Shown: in pieces, positions 15,647 to 22,415 of the stretch
How the letters are laid out: the number at the start of each line of letters is the position of its first letter
How positions within the stretch are numbered: the stretch's first letter is position 1
Assembly (NCBI GenBank): GCA_046724555.1
Contig: JBKOWU010000365.1
Location: forward strand, 1 to 24,476
Direction: 5' to 3'
DNA length: 24,476 bases
From: JAFAQB01 sp046724555
GTDB taxonomy: Archaea; Thermoproteota; Nitrososphaeria; Nitrososphaerales; Nitrososphaeraceae
The notes under the pieces: model-generated
Seen by the model: only the letters and a program-made list of their open reading frames with translations
The model's database searches: none
What the model was told of the DNA's origin: nothing
Position numbers and translations under genes: made by a program

Positions 15647-15856
15647 GTGAGCGCCTAAAGCGAGTGATAATATTTCAAAAGTCATATTAGAACAGTTTTG
15701 TATGTAATTATTGCAGTCGGAACAATCTGCAAGAACAACCAACAAATCACCAACCGAGCATAGAAATACACCCCTTATGGTCTAATCTGAGTCTCCATCC
15801 CCAGATATTCGCTAACATAGCACCATAAGGGGTTATGAATTAGACTTATTATCATT
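15647..15856 (+). repeat. Repeat element C: micro-ORF relic plus perfect 11-bp-stem hairpin
   Basis: The 5' block from 15660 is nearly identical to element A but the start codon is GCG (SDNISKVILEQFCM, stop at 15705). The stem CCCCTTATGGT (15771-15781) and ACCATAAGGGG (15822-15832) is perfect around a 40-nt loop unrelated to that of A. The tail TTAGACTTATTATCATT (to 15856) recurs at 16348-16382. Confidence 0.6.
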
Positions 15857-16010
15857 CTAGCTAGTTAAGACAAGTATATGTTATTTTGTTACGCCAGCCT
15901 TATGAAAACCCTCGTTATAGAATGACCTAGACTACCTTGACAAAATAAAGACAAGATTATTGAAATATTCTATTCCGCACTATTTTGAAATATCACGTTG
16001 CCACCATTAG

Positions 16011-16256
16011 CTAAGGGCCGCCGCCAGCGCCTGTGTTGTTACCACCAGCTGCCGTGCCGCCGCCGGTTGCGTTGGTACTGCGGTTACTACCTTCCGCTCC
16101 ACTCGTCTTATTAGCAGGTGGTGCGCCACCGTCAGCTGTCTGGATGCCCTGTGCTAGTGCTTGTTGTTGTACATAGATAATAGTGAACACAGATGCAACA
16201 ACCATAGACGAAATGACTGCTGCATATAGTGCTGCTGTAGTAGGTTTGTTGAACAT
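16011..16256 (-). CDS. Small secreted sequon-rich protein, paralogue 2 of 3
   Basis: 81 aa. The leader ALYAAVISSMVVASVFTIIY then VQQQALAQG matches paralogue 1 almost residue for residue. The mature tail is Gly/Ala/Asn/Thr-rich with sequons NKTSG, NRSTN and NATGG and ends in GAGGGP. The gene is markedly GC-richer than its surroundings because of Gly/Ala codons. A TATA box is about 33 bp upstream. It is oriented opposite to paralogue 1. Confidence 0.78.
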   Translation of the reverse strand: MFNKPTTAALYAAVISSMVVASVFTIIYVQQQALAQGIQTADGGAPPANKTSGAEGSNRSTNATGGGTAAGGNNTGAGGGP

Positions 16257-16284
16257 TGCGAACAGAAAATAGGTATTTATCTCA

Positions 16285-16293
16285 TTTATAATT
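16285..16293 (-). promoter_or_regulatory. TATA box of paralogue 2
   Basis: On the minus strand AATTATAAA lies about 33 bp before the ATG at 16256, the same sequence seen before the other two paralogues. Confidence 0.45.
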
Positions 16294-16344
16294 TTGTGTT
16301 GATTAAGTTCATTTAAAATCTAAAATTTAATGTATACATAGAAA

Positions 16345-16382
16345 AGACCAGAAGGGATTCTGAGTTAGAACTTATTATCATT
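16345..16382 (+). repeat. Solo 3' end of the type-1 repeat element
   Basis: AGACCAGAAGGGATT followed by TGAGTTAGAACTTATTATCATT aligns to the right hairpin arm and tail of element C (15822-15856) with only a handful of differences. No left arm or micro-ORF precedes it. A further CCATAAGGG sits at 16405-16413. Confidence 0.5.
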
Positions 16383-16559
16383 GTGGCGTTAATAGATATG
16401 GTATCCATAAGGGCGTCATAATTGCTTGTTTCATTGTGCTTGCTGTCTACTAGATGATAGCTAACCTCTATGATGCTAACCTATCTACATATATCACAGT
16501 TTCTTCCGAGTACCTACTTGAATTTATCCTTTATAACCCACGGTGATCAACTGCTAAGC

Positions 16560-16745
16560 ATGTCGGAAGAAAGAGAAATAGAGAAGACTGACCAACACCA
16601 ATCAGGAAAAGTGCAAGAGCAAAGATCAGCGCCAGACAATGTAGTAATTATAAATTACCAGATAATAATAAATGGAATGGATATAGCAAACGAAAGTCTA
16701 AAACAGTATAGTGAACTTATGGAAAACCTATCGAGTTTAATGTAA
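16560..16745 (+). CDS. Hypothetical small soluble protein, 61 aa
   Basis: The chosen start is ATG 16560 (MSEEREIEKTDQHQSGKVQE), because the 30 residues possible upstream (from 16470) are hydrophobic and unlike a conserved N-terminus. The C-terminal half, NVVIINYQIIINGMDIANES then LKQYSELMENLSSLM, alternates hydrophobic residues like a strand followed by an amphipathic helix, so a small dimeric alpha/beta unit is plausible. No family assigned. No TATA box is clear in front of this start. Confidence 0.5.
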   Translation: MSEEREIEKTDQHQSGKVQEQRSAPDNVVIINYQIIINGMDIANESLKQYSELMENLSSLM

Positions 16746-16828
16746 ATGCGATGAGAATGTTTTGGAATACATTTCTTAATCCATCCCAGCCAAAGTCAGA
16801 TGACAAAAAATAAGCGATTTACATATAG

Positions 16829-16890
16829 TCACCCTGTCATTCCCGGTCTAGTGCTTCATTATATTATATTTATAATGCCATGATAAGATT
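16829..16890 (+). repeat. Promoter-like repeat block P1
   Basis: TCACCCTG...CGGTCTAGTGCTTCA then TTATATTATATTTATAATGC and CATGATAA. It aligns with blocks at 17465, 18041 and 18997. It contains TATATTTA and lies about 80 bp before the secreted protein at 16951. Confidence 0.5.
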
Positions 16891-16950
16891 TGGTTTTATA
16901 AGAAATTTACACGAGACTTCTTATAAGACATATTTTGTAATATCTGTAAA

Positions 16951-17202
16951 ATGACAGCCAGAACTACATTAGTTACATATACAATAGTTATAGTGTCATT
17001 GACATTTGCTATTGCAGTAGCAGTCTCTATGGAAGCAAACGCATTTCCAATTCAGCTAGCACATGCTCAAAACGTACAAACAACACCACCAAGCACATCT
17101 GCGCCCACTTTTACTCCTCCAGGCGCATCTACGCCTACTTATACTTCCCCAAGTGACAATATTACTACAACAAATTCAACTTCAGGTAATGCAACAAAAT
17201 AG
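16951..17202 (+). CDS. Small secreted Thr/Pro/Ser-rich protein
   Basis: 83 aa. The signal peptide is VTYTIVIVSLTFAIAVAVSM followed by EANAFPIQLAHAQN. The mature tail has two short Thr/Pro repeats (SAPTFTPPGA, STPTYTSPS) and sequons NITT, NSTS, NATK. It has the same architecture as the three QQQ-leader paralogues but an unrelated leader, so it is an analogue rather than a clear homologue. A mucin-like surface peptide is the natural inference. The promoter may derive from block P1. Confidence 0.68.
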   Translation: MTARTTLVTYTIVIVSLTFAIAVAVSMEANAFPIQLAHAQNVQTTPPSTSAPTFTPPGASTPTYTSPSDNITTTNSTSGNATK

Positions 17203-17386
17203 AAAGAAAAAGAGATCATCTATTCACATCTATCACGTAAAGGTATGCATACCAAAGCTATAAATGATAGTAAGGGTCAGCCAGGTGAAACTATCAAGAC
17301 CTAAATCTGACTTAACTTGGTTATCTAAAATTAATAACTAAGGACATCACATCACACCTTACTCTAATAGGGAAGTCAATTGTATC

Positions 17387-17448
17387 TCTTGTGCCGTCTA
17401 CTCTAAATCCCCTCGTGCAGCCTGACACGAAAGATAGACGGTACAAGA
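17387..17448. repeat. Type-2 hairpin element, copy 2
   Basis: TCTTGTGCCGTCTA (17387-17400) and TAGACGGTACAAGA (17435-17448) form a 14-bp stem with one G-U-type position around a 34-nt loop sharing ATCCCC, TGCA and GACA with copy 1. Within the shared core the third stem pair is C-G in copy 1 and T-A here. Confidence 0.55.
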
Positions 17449-17464
17449 CATTTAATGTTACTAG

Positions 17465-17523
17465 CAGTCCGTCCCTTTGAGTATTTCAATATCTGGTATT
17501 TACAACACCATCATAACCTCAAT
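17465..17523 (+). repeat. Promoter-like repeat block P4 (diverged)
   Basis: CAGTCCGTCCCTTTGAGTAT then TTCAATATCTGGTATTTACA and CACCATCATAACCTCAA align across their length with block P3 at 18997. The TATA core is degraded (TGGTATTTA). The nearest downstream ORF is the 17607 microprotein. Confidence 0.4.
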
Positions 17524-17606
17524 AAGTGAATAAATTGATAATAAGAAACACCAGATGTTTGGATTCCAATTGCTTATAGGTCCATCTGACTAAATAATGG
17601 CATAGG

Positions 17607-17771
17607 ATGGCAGATCTCGCTTTAGTTGTCCTTGGGTGGTTTTTCGCTGTGTGGTTTGTGGTTGCTGTAATTTGGACAGCATTATATGTGCTTCGCTCGC
17701 TGCGCTCGCTGCGCAATTCCTATTCATTTCACTTCCACGTGCAAAACCAGCTAGGCGAGGATAACTGGTAA
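17607..17771 (+). CDS. Single-helix membrane microprotein, 54 aa
   Basis: ATG 17607 opens MADLALVVLGWFFAVWFVVA then VIWTALYVLRSLRSLRNSYS and FHFHVQNQLGEDNW. Residues 4-28 form one strong Trp/Val-rich transmembrane helix. It is followed at once by the positively charged RSLRSLR, which by the positive-inside rule puts the C-terminus in the cytoplasm. The Arg stretch is encoded by a tandem direct repeat (CGCTCGCTG twice, 17694-17711), the only GC-rich patch nearby. It is below normal gene-calling length. No homologue recalled. Block P4 lies 85 bp upstream. Confidence 0.5.
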   Translation: MADLALVVLGWFFAVWFVVAVIWTALYVLRSLRSLRNSYSFHFHVQNQLGEDNW

Positions 17772-17839
17772 ATTCAAACTGCTACACTAGATGAATGGCT
17801 ACTGGCAATACTCACTTATGCTATATCAACTAATAAATT

Positions 17840-18019
17840 ATGAGAAGTATGTTACGTGACGAATGTGGAAAAGATACAAAATACCTCGTACGAGTTTTGT
17901 CTGAACAAGATGTTGTGGATAGTGGCATGAGTAGTAGAGGCACAGAGCAGAGAACAGAACCTCTGCCAATAGATCAACAACGGTGTCTGAATTGCATTAA
18001 TAATAATTATCAGCAGTAA
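17840..18019 (+). CDS. Candidate 59-aa protein, unknown
   Basis: ATG 17840 reads MRSMLRDECGKDTKYLVRVL then SEQDVVDSGMSSRGTEQRTE and PLPIDQQRCLNCINNNYQQ. Composition is ordinary, with four cysteines (two as CLNC). No promoter or ribosome-binding site stands out, and no family is recognised. Confidence 0.28.
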   Translation: MRSMLRDECGKDTKYLVRVLSEQDVVDSGMSSRGTEQRTEPLPIDQQRCLNCINNNYQQ

Positions 18020-18040
18020 CAATAATAATGATGCCAACCC

Positions 18041-18111
18041 TCACTCCCAGCCCTGTCGGTATAGCGTTTCAACACATTATATTTGCGATACATTGATAGC
18101 CTCAAATTCAA
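18041..18111 (+). repeat. Promoter-like repeat block P2
   Basis: TCACTCCCAGCCC...GTTTCAACACATTATATTTG...GATAGCCTCAAAT aligns closely with P3 and ends directly at the ATG of the decayed paralogue at 18112. Confidence 0.55.
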
Positions 18112-18244
18112 ATGAATAAAATTACTACTGTTGGCAATGATCCTAATCCTATGCTAAGAAAGCTAAAAAACTAAAGCTGATATCGCTGATACTGACACAA
18201 AAGAGATCGTTGAATTTGCATATTCTTTTTTGATGCCTATGTAA
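18112..18244 (+). pseudogene. Truncated, frameshifted paralogue of the gene at 19057
   Basis: After block P2 an ATG opens only 20 codons. A second frame then carries TKADIADTDTKEIVEFAYS to a stop at 18242, matching IKADSPEVKEIIDFAEGT in the gene at 19057. Promoter block plus gene thus form a duplicated unit whose middle has been deleted. The following 228 bp, to the gene end at 18473, hold nothing I recognise. Confidence 0.5.
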
Positions 18245-18472
18245 ATCGTGTACCAAAAAATACTGATACTGTTTTAATATTTAGAAAATTTTGTAGATTA
18301 CGTCAATATTTCTTTTTACGTTAAATTATCTTTTTGTCTTGATATCAATTAGTCACGTTATGGTTATATGTTATCTCGATCAAGTTTATAAAAATTAAAA
18401 AAAGATGTGGCTAGATAAATAATCTGTTTTTTTTCTATTCTAACACTATTGGTGGTTATGTGGTTCTACTGA

Positions 18473-18802
18473 CTAACCGCTGCTGCCACCACCACCGCCG
18501 CTGCTACCACTGCTGCCACCGCCATTGTCGCCGCCACCGCCTGTTGTGCCGCTAGCCACTAGGCCAGCACCAGTCATGTTAGCACCTGTCATATTGCTAT
18601 CAGCAGCTGCACCACTTATACTAGTCTGATTACCGCCAGCCGCTGCACCTCCACCAGCGCTAGATTGATTACTACTACTACTACCTGTCTGATTACCTTG
18701 TGCTGCCGCTTGTTGTTGTATAAAGCTAATAGCGAACATAGATGCAACGAACATTGATGAAATGATTGATGCATATAGTGTTACAGTATATTTGTTATTC
18801 AT
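18473..18802 (-). CDS. Small secreted Gly/Ser/Asn-rich protein, paralogue 3 of 3
   Basis: 109 aa. The leader LYASIISSMFVASMFAISFI then QQQAAAQGNQTG matches paralogue 1 through the first sequon. The mature tail is longer, with sequons NQTG, NQSS, NQTS, NMTG (twice), followed by a disordered Gly/Ser tract ending GGGGGSSG. The Gly codons make this the most GC-rich stretch of the region. A TATA box (AATTATAAA) is about 29 bp upstream. Function unknown; probably cell-surface and glycosylated. Confidence 0.78.
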   Translation of the reverse strand: MNNKYTVTLYASIISSMFVASMFAISFIQQQAAAQGNQTGSSSSNQSSAGGGAAAGGNQTSISGAAADSNMTGANMTGAGLVASGTTGGGGDNGGGSSGSSGGGGGSSG

Positions 18803-18826
18803 CGCAACTCCACGATGTATATCGGA

Positions 18827-18835
18827 TTTATAATT
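18827..18835 (-). promoter_or_regulatory. TATA box of paralogue 3
   Basis: Minus-strand AATTATAAA centred about 29 bp before the ATG at 18802, matching the leaderless-promoter placement of the other paralogues. Confidence 0.5.
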
Positions 18836-18996
18836 ATGTGGTTTATCTTATGTAAATAGCTTAGGACATAGCTATCTACAATTTAATCTACAATCAAGAT
18901 AAGCAAAAAGAGAATAGATGAAATTATAAAAATGTCAATATCTTCATCATTATTTACTGTCCTAAGCATCATATTATTACTATAATAATAATACAG

Positions 18997-19056
18997 TCAC
19001 TCCCCGCCGACCTAGTGTTTCAACATATTATATTTACAAATCCACGATAATCTCAA
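18997..19056 (+). repeat. Promoter-like repeat block P3
   Basis: TCACTCCCCGCCGACCTAGT then GTTTCAACATATTATATTTA and CAAATCCACGATAATCTC, ending at the ATG at 19057. Its TATATTTA lies about 25 bp before that ATG, so here the block acts as a leaderless promoter. Three relatives occur in this window, all on the plus strand. Confidence 0.55.
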
Positions 19057-19473
19057 ATGAATACTAGTTTTGACTTTGCTAAAATGCTCACGGACTCAAT
19101 AAATAATAAAATAGATCAGTCCAGAGGCGAAATGCATGAAACCCATAATCCAATATTCAATCAGAGCTTATTAATTGAAATACAGGCGTTAGAGTGGGTT
19201 CAACTACAAATAGAGCATTTAGTGAATAGTACAGCAGAAAAAAGAAATAAACTAAGTAAAATGAATAATAATAATCTTAATACTGCTAGAGCTCCTAATA
19301 TCAAAGCTGATTCTCCTGAAGTTAAAGAGATAATTGACTTTGCAGAGGGTACTCCATTGAATTTTTATGCTTTTAAATTTTTTCATCTGATTAATGTTAT
19401 GGTAAGTATGTGGTCAATTATTGGCAGTATATACTGCTATGAGATTTCTTCTGCTTCCTTTAGCGTGTTCTAA
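19057..19473 (+). CDS. Hypothetical protein, founder copy of a local gene family
   Basis: 138 aa. The N-terminal about 60 residues are helical (DFAKMLTDSINNKIDQSRGE, LLIEIQALEWVQLQIEHLV). An Asn/Lys-rich linker follows, then a motif IKADSPEVKEIIDFAEGTPL and a hydrophobic C-terminus (FFHLINVMVSMWSIIGSIYC) that may be one membrane segment. Pieces of the same gene occur as relics at 14304-14360 and 18112-18244, the latter with the same upstream block, so the family has been duplicating and decaying here. The hydrophobic tail after FAEGTPLNFY may be a frameshifted extension. No known family recognised. Confidence 0.62.
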   Translation: MNTSFDFAKMLTDSINNKIDQSRGEMHETHNPIFNQSLLIEIQALEWVQLQIEHLVNSTAEKRNKLSKMNNNNLNTARAPNIKADSPEVKEIIDFAEGTPLNFYAFKFFHLINVMVSMWSIIGSIYCYEISSASFSVF

Positions 19474-19558
19474 AGTAGGATCTAAAAAAACCAGCTTTGA
19501 TCATTTTATTTATAGATCCTAGCCATCAAGTATACTAAAGGGTATGGTTATAAAATTA

Positions 19559-19573
19559 AGACCAGAAGGGATT
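19559..19573 (+). repeat. Short copy of the type-1 element right arm
   Basis: AGACCAGAAGGGATT is identical to 16345-16359 and related to the right stem arm ACCATAAGGGG of elements A and C. It lies in the 136-bp gap between convergent genes. Confidence 0.4.
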
Positions 19574-19609
19574 ATGTTATCTCTTAATAAAAAACACTTC
19601 AGTAAAGAC

Positions 19610-22291
19610 CTAGTAACACTCAATATTTAAGGAGTAGGAATTACTAAAAATTTCCGGCCGTAATTTACTATCATGATTTCTATAAATTACTGAGATTTTT
19701 TCACTGCTTGGGTTGACAACAATTTTGAGTCGTTGTATACCATCTACATGAGATATCTGATGGTCAAAGTTAATAGGCAAAGAGTTATCCCTTAAGGATT
19801 CAGGAATATGGGGTTCAAGCTGAATCTTATTTTCAATCATATTCATCTTCATCCCAAGCATCATTTCACGCACTAGATGCACATACATAGCAACAGACCA
19901 TGCTTGGAGAATACATGAGTTAAATGGTTCAGGTCGATCTCCCCTATACGTTTCAGCAAACATACCATTTTCAAACAGAATCCGCTCTGCCATTGATCCG
20001 ATGTAATAAAGGGCTTGCTCCTTTCTATCGTATTTAATTTCGCTTGCAGCACACCAGCCAGTAACAAGAGGCCATACAGCACCATCATGATAAAGTGTTG
20101 GATGATACTTGGGATCCATGTTGCTTAATGTTCTGACTCCCCATGGCGTGGTAATATCTTCTTTCTCCATTCTTGTTAGAACGGACTCAGCTTTACTTTT
20201 ATCTGTAACCGCATCAGTAAGCAAAAGAACAAGGGCATTTGGCCTTACACTACAGTCTTTAGAACCATCTTTGCGAATTGTATCATAATAGAACTTATTG
20301 TATTCATCCCAATATTCTAATTCAATTCTATTTTGTAGTTGTCTAGCATAGGTCAACCATCTCGTTTCACTACTAATATCGCCAACAATTCTTGCCAGCT
20401 CACCTCCAATTTTCAAACTCTCATAAAACAATGCCTGAATATCATTCGCGCTTTTCCTCCTATCAATATGATCCATCCATGTAGAATCCTTAATTGGCAG
20501 CTTTTCTGCGGTACCTGTAAAGCCATGCTCAATTAGACCATCACCGTCTATGTCTTTCAGAAATCCAAAATTAATAAGATCACTTATTGATTTCCATCTT
20601 TCACGTAGATAATTTATATTTCCTGTAGAGACTGAATATTCACGTATTGCCCAAGGGAAAAGAAAAGTCGAGTCAGCCGATCCAAATGTACTATTGTGAA
20701 GAAAAGACTTGCCACTGATGATCATTGGAAACTCTCCCTTAGTTGCAATCGCAGATGTTCTTTTTGCTTGGTGATGGAAAAAATTTTCAAGGACTGCAAA
20801 GACAAAATCATAATCACACATAGATAAATATCCTCTTAGTGACCAACCTGTATCTCTGGCCCAATAGTTGGGAAATCTTGGAAGCCCAGCGCAAATACCT
20901 GCACCAAGTTCGTCATATTCAGCTTTTAAGTATTCCATACTTGTCTTTGCTTTTTCGAAAGCCTTAATCAGTTTTGAAATAGTCGGTTCTTGCTTTGCAC
21001 CTGGAGCTATCTGAAGGGTACAAGATGAAGCAGCTTTGAAATGATTTTTGGTGTCCTCGAAAAGATTCCTGTAATTATCCCTTATATGTCGGTATTCATC
21101 TAAGCATTCTTCAGAACTATTAAAGCTGCCTGCAGCCACAAGTGCAATCTCTCTAGTCTTTCCTGATTCGATTTCAAGATCATATGATAACTCTAAATCA
21201 TTATCAAAAGAATCCGTTAATACTTTGGAAGGTCGCAGGTTCTGGGGCGCAACACCAATAGTTCCAAAATAGCGTGCAATACCTTTTCTGGAAGACGTCT
21301 CAATTTGCAAACAATTGTCAGTTTTAAGCAATTTGGAAAAGTTGCTCTGAGAAATCGCGGCTAAGCTGTAGCTTGTAATGTTACCATCTATAATAAAATG
21401 TACTCTGATTTTTCTTTTCCGTGGTTTATTTCTTACACTTAACTCCCTGAAGTTTACATTATATTTATCTAATAAATTAAATTCTAATATCATAACAAAT
21501 CCTTTATTGTCAACAGGAACAAATATCGTCCTTTTTACTTGCAGTCCAGCCATCTCGTGTCTAGTATCAAGGATTCCGTTTTCATGTCTAGAAGATATGA
21601 CAAAATTAGGAAGTCGCTTACGTACTCCGTCATCTATAGAGATTTCCACGATAATTCTGCCAAATGCTCTTGCTGGTGGGACGTATAGTCCTCCATTATC
21701 ATATCTTGCGCCCATCCAAGTCCAATTAGCAGAAAGTCCGCCATTTGACGAACACACTATATACGCCTTTTTACCAGACAATATGAGTGGGACTGTAAAA
21801 TTTTTGAAAATTGTATCCTCTATACTAGCAGTAGATTGATGGTCATCAATAAAATTCGATGGAATGAATATCCTTTCTTTTTGGTTATCCACATAATCAG
21901 TAAAGGCAAACGGGATGATTATCTGCTCAAAGCCCTCAAGTTTACTTAAGATTACAACCTTATGCTTACTTTCTTCTTTTAGCGCTGCTTCATTAATTAC
22001 TAAAAACCTTGCGCTTTGGAATGGCTTAAATGAAATGGGTCTGTCTTCTGACAATATTGATGCATTGACAACATCCTCTGATGTTGCGATATAAATAGAC
22101 TTTTTTGAAACAGGAATTTCATCTATATAAATGTCAAGAGACACAATATTACCTCCTAGAGGTACAGGAGGATTTAGTAGTGAGAAAATAAATCCATGGT
22201 GTATACTCTCACCATTAACTATTGTTACATTTTTTAAACTTCCTTGAATATATGAAAGTATAGTATGTGTTTTGTCAACTGTTCTTACCAT
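19610..22291 (-). CDS. Glycogen-debranching-type glycoside hydrolase, (alpha/alpha)6 barrel
   Basis: 893 aa, probably cytosolic (no signal peptide). The C-terminal half (about 430-860) is a six-hairpin glycosidase resembling amylo-alpha-1,6-glucosidases: FPNYWARDTGWSLRGYLS (473-490), FGSADSTFLFPWAIREY, DIDGDGLIEHG (580-590), KDSTWMDHID with the likely acid Asp607, TPWGVRTLS, YHDGAVWPLVTGW and FAETYRGDRPEPFNSC. The middle (about 150-420) is a beta-sandwich as in GDE N-terminal domains. The first about 135 residues form a further beta-rich domain (GFIFSLLNPPVPLGGNIVSL, ARFLVINEA, KHKVVILS) reminiscent of the C-glycoside deglycosidase beta subunit. GAAGGGA lies just before the ATG. Exact substrate (glycogen, trehalose or glycolipid) cannot be read from sequence. 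Divergent from the integrase. Confidence 0.88.
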   Translation of the reverse strand: MVRTVDKTHTILSYIQGSLKNVTIVNGESIHHGFIFSLLNPPVPLGGNIVSLDIYIDEIPVSKKSIYIATSEDVVNASILSEDRPISFKPFQSARFLVINEAALKEESKHKVVILSKLEGFEQIIIPFAFTDYVDNQKERIFIPSNFIDDHQSTASIEDTIFKNFTVPLILSGKKAYIVCSSNGGLSANWTWMGARYDNGGLYVPPARAFGRIIVEISIDDGVRKRLPNFVISSRHENGILDTRHEMAGLQVKRTIFVPVDNKGFVMILEFNLLDKYNVNFRELSVRNKPRKRKIRVHFIIDGNITSYSLAAISQSNFSKLLKTDNCLQIETSSRKGIARYFGTIGVAPQNLRPSKVLTDSFDNDLELSYDLEIESGKTREIALVAAGSFNSSEECLDEYRHIRDNYRNLFEDTKNHFKAASSCTLQIAPGAKQEPTISKLIKAFEKAKTSMEYLKAEYDELGAGICAGLPRFPNYWARDTGWSLRGYLSMCDYDFVFAVLENFFHHQAKRTSAIATKGEFPMIISGKSFLHNSTFGSADSTFLFPWAIREYSVSTGNINYLRERWKSISDLINFGFLKDIDGDGLIEHGFTGTAEKLPIKDSTWMDHIDRRKSANDIQALFYESLKIGGELARIVGDISSETRWLTYARQLQNRIELEYWDEYNKFYYDTIRKDGSKDCSVRPNALVLLLTDAVTDKSKAESVLTRMEKEDITTPWGVRTLSNMDPKYHPTLYHDGAVWPLVTGWCAASEIKYDRKEQALYYIGSMAERILFENGMFAETYRGDRPEPFNSCILQAWSVAMYVHLVREMMLGMKMNMIENKIQLEPHIPESLRDNSLPINFDHQISHVDGIQRLKIVVNPSSEKISVIYRNHDSKLRPEIFSNSYSLNIECY

Positions 22292-22415
22292 TCAAATCCC
22301 TTCTTTACAGTTACTCGAATGAGTATTGCACCTTAATTTTTCACTGTAAAAATAGTTAGTAAGTATACTAAAAAGGTATATTAAACGAGATATTTGATGT
22401 ATTTGCTGCTGTCTC

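Larger units (their letters stand above)
15017..16010. other. Repeat-rich interval without an intact gene
   Basis: Nearly 1 kb between two minus-strand genes. It contains a short protein-like open stretch (15068-15160, reading GDDNARLRLNEDDWTAAICL), a type-2 hairpin (15293-15346), and elements B and C of the type-1 repeat in tandem. Nothing else was recognised. Confidence 0.5.

Noticed and set aside
14411..15856. CRISPR array interpretation of the repeated elements
   Set aside because: Only three long, diverged copies with irregular spacing, and no uniform spacers or cas genes.
17519..17716. 65-aa minus-strand ORF RSERSERS...
   Set aside because: Antisense to the membrane microprotein; the repeat comes from the tandem CGCTCGCTG DNA.
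21378..21839. 153-aa plus-strand ORF within the glycoside hydrolase
   Set aside because: Antisense shadow of a well-supported 893-aa gene.
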